Source: Candidatus Curtissbacteria bacterium
Lineage (GTDB): Bacteria; Patescibacteriota; Microgenomatia; Curtissbacterales; GWA2-41-24
NCBI GenBank assembly: GCA_016187105.1
Contig: JACPKK010000022.1
Location: 1-14,322 of the forward strand
Direction of reading: 5' to 3'
Length of the DNA stretch: 14,322 nt
Shown: positions 12,929 through 14,322 of the stretch, piece by piece
Numbering within the stretch: the stretch's first letter is position 1
How the letters are laid out: each line of letters starts with the position of its first letter
The notes under the pieces: generated by a model
What the model saw: the letters and a program-made list of their open reading frames with translations, nothing else
What the model was told of the DNA's origin: nothing
Database searches by the model: none
Translations under genes and position numbers: made by a program

Positions 12929-14322
12929 CTAGTTGCCTCCTTTCGCCTTAATTTCCAGCGGCTGCATAATTTGGCCGGCAAGACTTAGGGCAAGCGGTTC
13001 AAAATGGGCGTTTTCGTGCTCGATTTCCAGAGTATAGTTGCCGCTTGATAGCGGTGTTGCCGAGAGGAACTGGCCAAGCTTATTGGTTTTTAAGGCGCGG
13101 ACGGGGATGCCGTTTCTGTCCCGGACAGTGATGATGGCGGCTTCAAGAGGCGCTCCGCCCTGGTCGGTGATGAGACCGGAAAGAACATTGGGGGTAGCGG
13201 TCAGGGGAATTATTTGGGCTTTTTGCAAAATGGCGGCGGGCTGGCCGCCAGCAACTTTTTGGCCGGTTATGGAAATGCGGGAGTCGGCACTTTCAGATTG
13301 TTCTACCCTTAAGGTCGCATTTTGAGGAGACAGATGGCCAGCTTGACCTCTTGGAACGTAGGAGCTTGTTTTAGGAACGCCGCTTGCAATTTTGGGTTTT
13401 TCTTTATGGATTGGTTGAGCCTGGTTTTGGGTTTCGGGCAATGGTGGCAGCGAGGGCTCGGCGGTTGTGAAGCGTTTTTTGAGTTCTTCGGAAACTGCAA
13501 ATCTAGCCTCACCGCGGACTGGCAGATTAGAAAGATTAAAACCGGTGGGAGGCGCAAAGTGCAGCTTTCTGGTGCGGGTTTTGGCAAGACCATGGACGAG
13601 ACGGATTTTTCTGCCGGGAGTTTGGATCGGGATAATATTTTCAAGGGCAAAATTGGTGTCAGAGGCAAGCTGGATTTTAGGGGCGGGGGTAATTTGTCTT
13701 AGGCTAAGCTTTTTCCCCAGGCCAGACAAGGCGAAGGCTTTGGCGTGAGGGCTGATTCTGGCGCCAGTTTGCGTCGGGGTTATTTGGGGAAGAGCTTGGG
13801 ACATAATGCCTTGGAACTCTTCTTCAGAGATTTGGGGGGCTTTTTGGGCAGCCTTGGCCGGTACGGCGGTTGTCCACAGAATTGGCGGCGGTAATTTACC
13901 TGCCGAGACTAAAGTTCCCGCCGCCGCCCGAGCTTTGGCGGACAGGCCCAAGGATAAAGGGGCAGGGGCAAGACCAAGTTTTTGGAGGGCTTGCTCCTCT
14001 TTAACGTCCAGGGGAGAGACGGCGGCTTTGGGTAGAGACCGCAAATAAGCGACTAGCCGCTGGCGGTCTTGAGAGGTGATTGGTTCAGGCTGGGTCTTTG
14101 AGAGCTTTGGCTGGGAAATGACGATATTTAAAAATTCAGGGATCTTGGCTTCTTTAACCCAAACCCTTTGAGTGGGCGAAAGGAGGGCACGGCTGAAGGC
14201 GACGACCCATTTGTCAAACGGCCGGCCCTGGATGGGAACAAGAGCGGCAATTAAGCCCAGGCCCCCAAATAGGACGGTTAGGGGCAGACGAATGATACTT
14301 GGGCCGGGCGAGAAAAAGATAA
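12929..14322 (-). CDS. PrgI-family membrane protein with a transthyretin-like C-terminal domain, 5' end outside the window
   Basis: The frame is open from the right edge to a TAG at 12929-12931, giving 463 codons without a start; the TTG at 14044 is not a real start because the same frame continues upstream. The visible N-terminal end reads SIIRLPLTVLFGGLGLIAAL followed by VPIQGRPFDKWVVAF and SPTQRVWVK, the typical end of a PrgI domain (VirB3-like, two membrane segments). A long Pro/Ala/Lys-rich linker follows. The last 100 residues, NVLSGLITDQGGAPLEAAII then RALKTNKLGQFLSATPLSSG and NYTLEIEHENAHF, match a carboxypeptidase regulatory-like (transthyretin-type) beta-sandwich. It heads the visible operon and would anchor the channel in the membrane. 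The large extension is unlike classic, short PrgI. Confidence 0.8.
   Translation of the reverse strand, partial: IFFSPGPSIIRLPLTVLFGGLGLIAALVPIQGRPFDKWVVAFSRALLSPTQRVWVKEAKIPEFLNIVISQPKLSKTQPEPITSQDRQRLVAYLRSLPKAAVSPLDVKEEQALQKLGLAPAPLSLGLSAKARAAAGTLVSAGKLPPPILWTTAVPAKAAQKAPQISEEEFQGIMSQALPQITPTQTGARISPHAKAFALSGLGKKLSLRQITPAPKIQLASDTNFALENIIPIQTPGRKIRLVHGLAKTRTRKLHFAPPTGFNLSNLPVRGEARFAVSEELKKRFTTAEPSLPPLPETQNQAQPIHKEKPKIASGVPKTSSYVPRGQAGHLSPQNATLRVEQSESADSRISITGQKVAGGQPAAILQKAQIIPLTATPNVLSGLITDQGGAPLEAAIITVRDRNGIPVRALKTNKLGQFLSATPLSSGNYTLEIEHENAHFEPLALSLAGQIMQPLEIKAKGGN

Noticed and set aside
12929..14044. 371-codon gene starting at a TTG at 14044
   Set aside because: The same frame stays open to the window edge and encodes the end of a PrgI domain, so the TTG is internal.

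Overview
The window looks like part of the chromosome of a Candidate Phyla Radiation (Patescibacteria) bacterium, most likely Microgenomates-like. The evidence is the compact DnaA-centred gene set without recF or gyrB, a short YidC, a Jag protein without its N-terminal domain, and a PrgI / TraC-like / VirB4 secretion cluster of the kind common in that group. TGA is used as a stop (for example in dnaA), so the genetic code is the standard bacterial one. No tRNA, rRNA, CRISPR array or transposase was seen.

Layout. Positions 1-591 (minus) hold the N-terminal part of an O-antigen ligase/polymerase-like membrane protein, cut by the window edge. Positions 714-2831 (minus) form the classic leftward cluster rpmH, rnpA, yidD, yidC, jag: ribosomal protein L34, the RNase P protein, the membrane insertion factors and an RNA-binding KH-R3H protein. 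Positions 2832-3197 are a non-coding, origin-like region with DnaA boxes, one of them framed by a 13-bp inverted repeat. The rightward genes follow: dnaA (3198-4550), a second DnaA-box region with a good promoter, dnaN (4833-5984), and a small DciA/DUF721-like gene (6067-6363). Positions 6360-14322 (minus) hold a type IV secretion-like operon. In transcription order it encodes a PrgI-domain protein with a transthyretin-like tail (5' end outside the window), a stand-alone TraC-like protein, VirB4, a 916-residue protein joining a VirB6-like membrane region to a DUF11-like domain and an M23 peptidase-like domain, and a membrane-anchored protein of unknown function.

How the genes work together. 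The left cluster makes membrane-insertion and RNA-processing parts. The central block starts replication (DnaA), clamps the polymerase (DnaN) and probably helps load the helicase (DciA). The right block probably builds a cell-envelope DNA or protein transport channel: PrgI and the VirB6-like region in the membrane, VirB4 as the ATPase, and the M23 domain acting on or binding the wall.

Two genes are broken. jag is thrown out of frame at its start by an exact 55-bp tandem duplication. virB4 lacks about 26-28 codons just before its Walker A motif and changes frame there. The 55-bp length equals a common assembler k-mer, so an assembly error must be excluded before calling either gene dead. Most short intergenic gaps carry their own small tandem array (units of 7, 8, 9, about 10 and 16 bp). 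Hairpin repeats of a dispersed type sit at the rnpA 3' end and near the origin.
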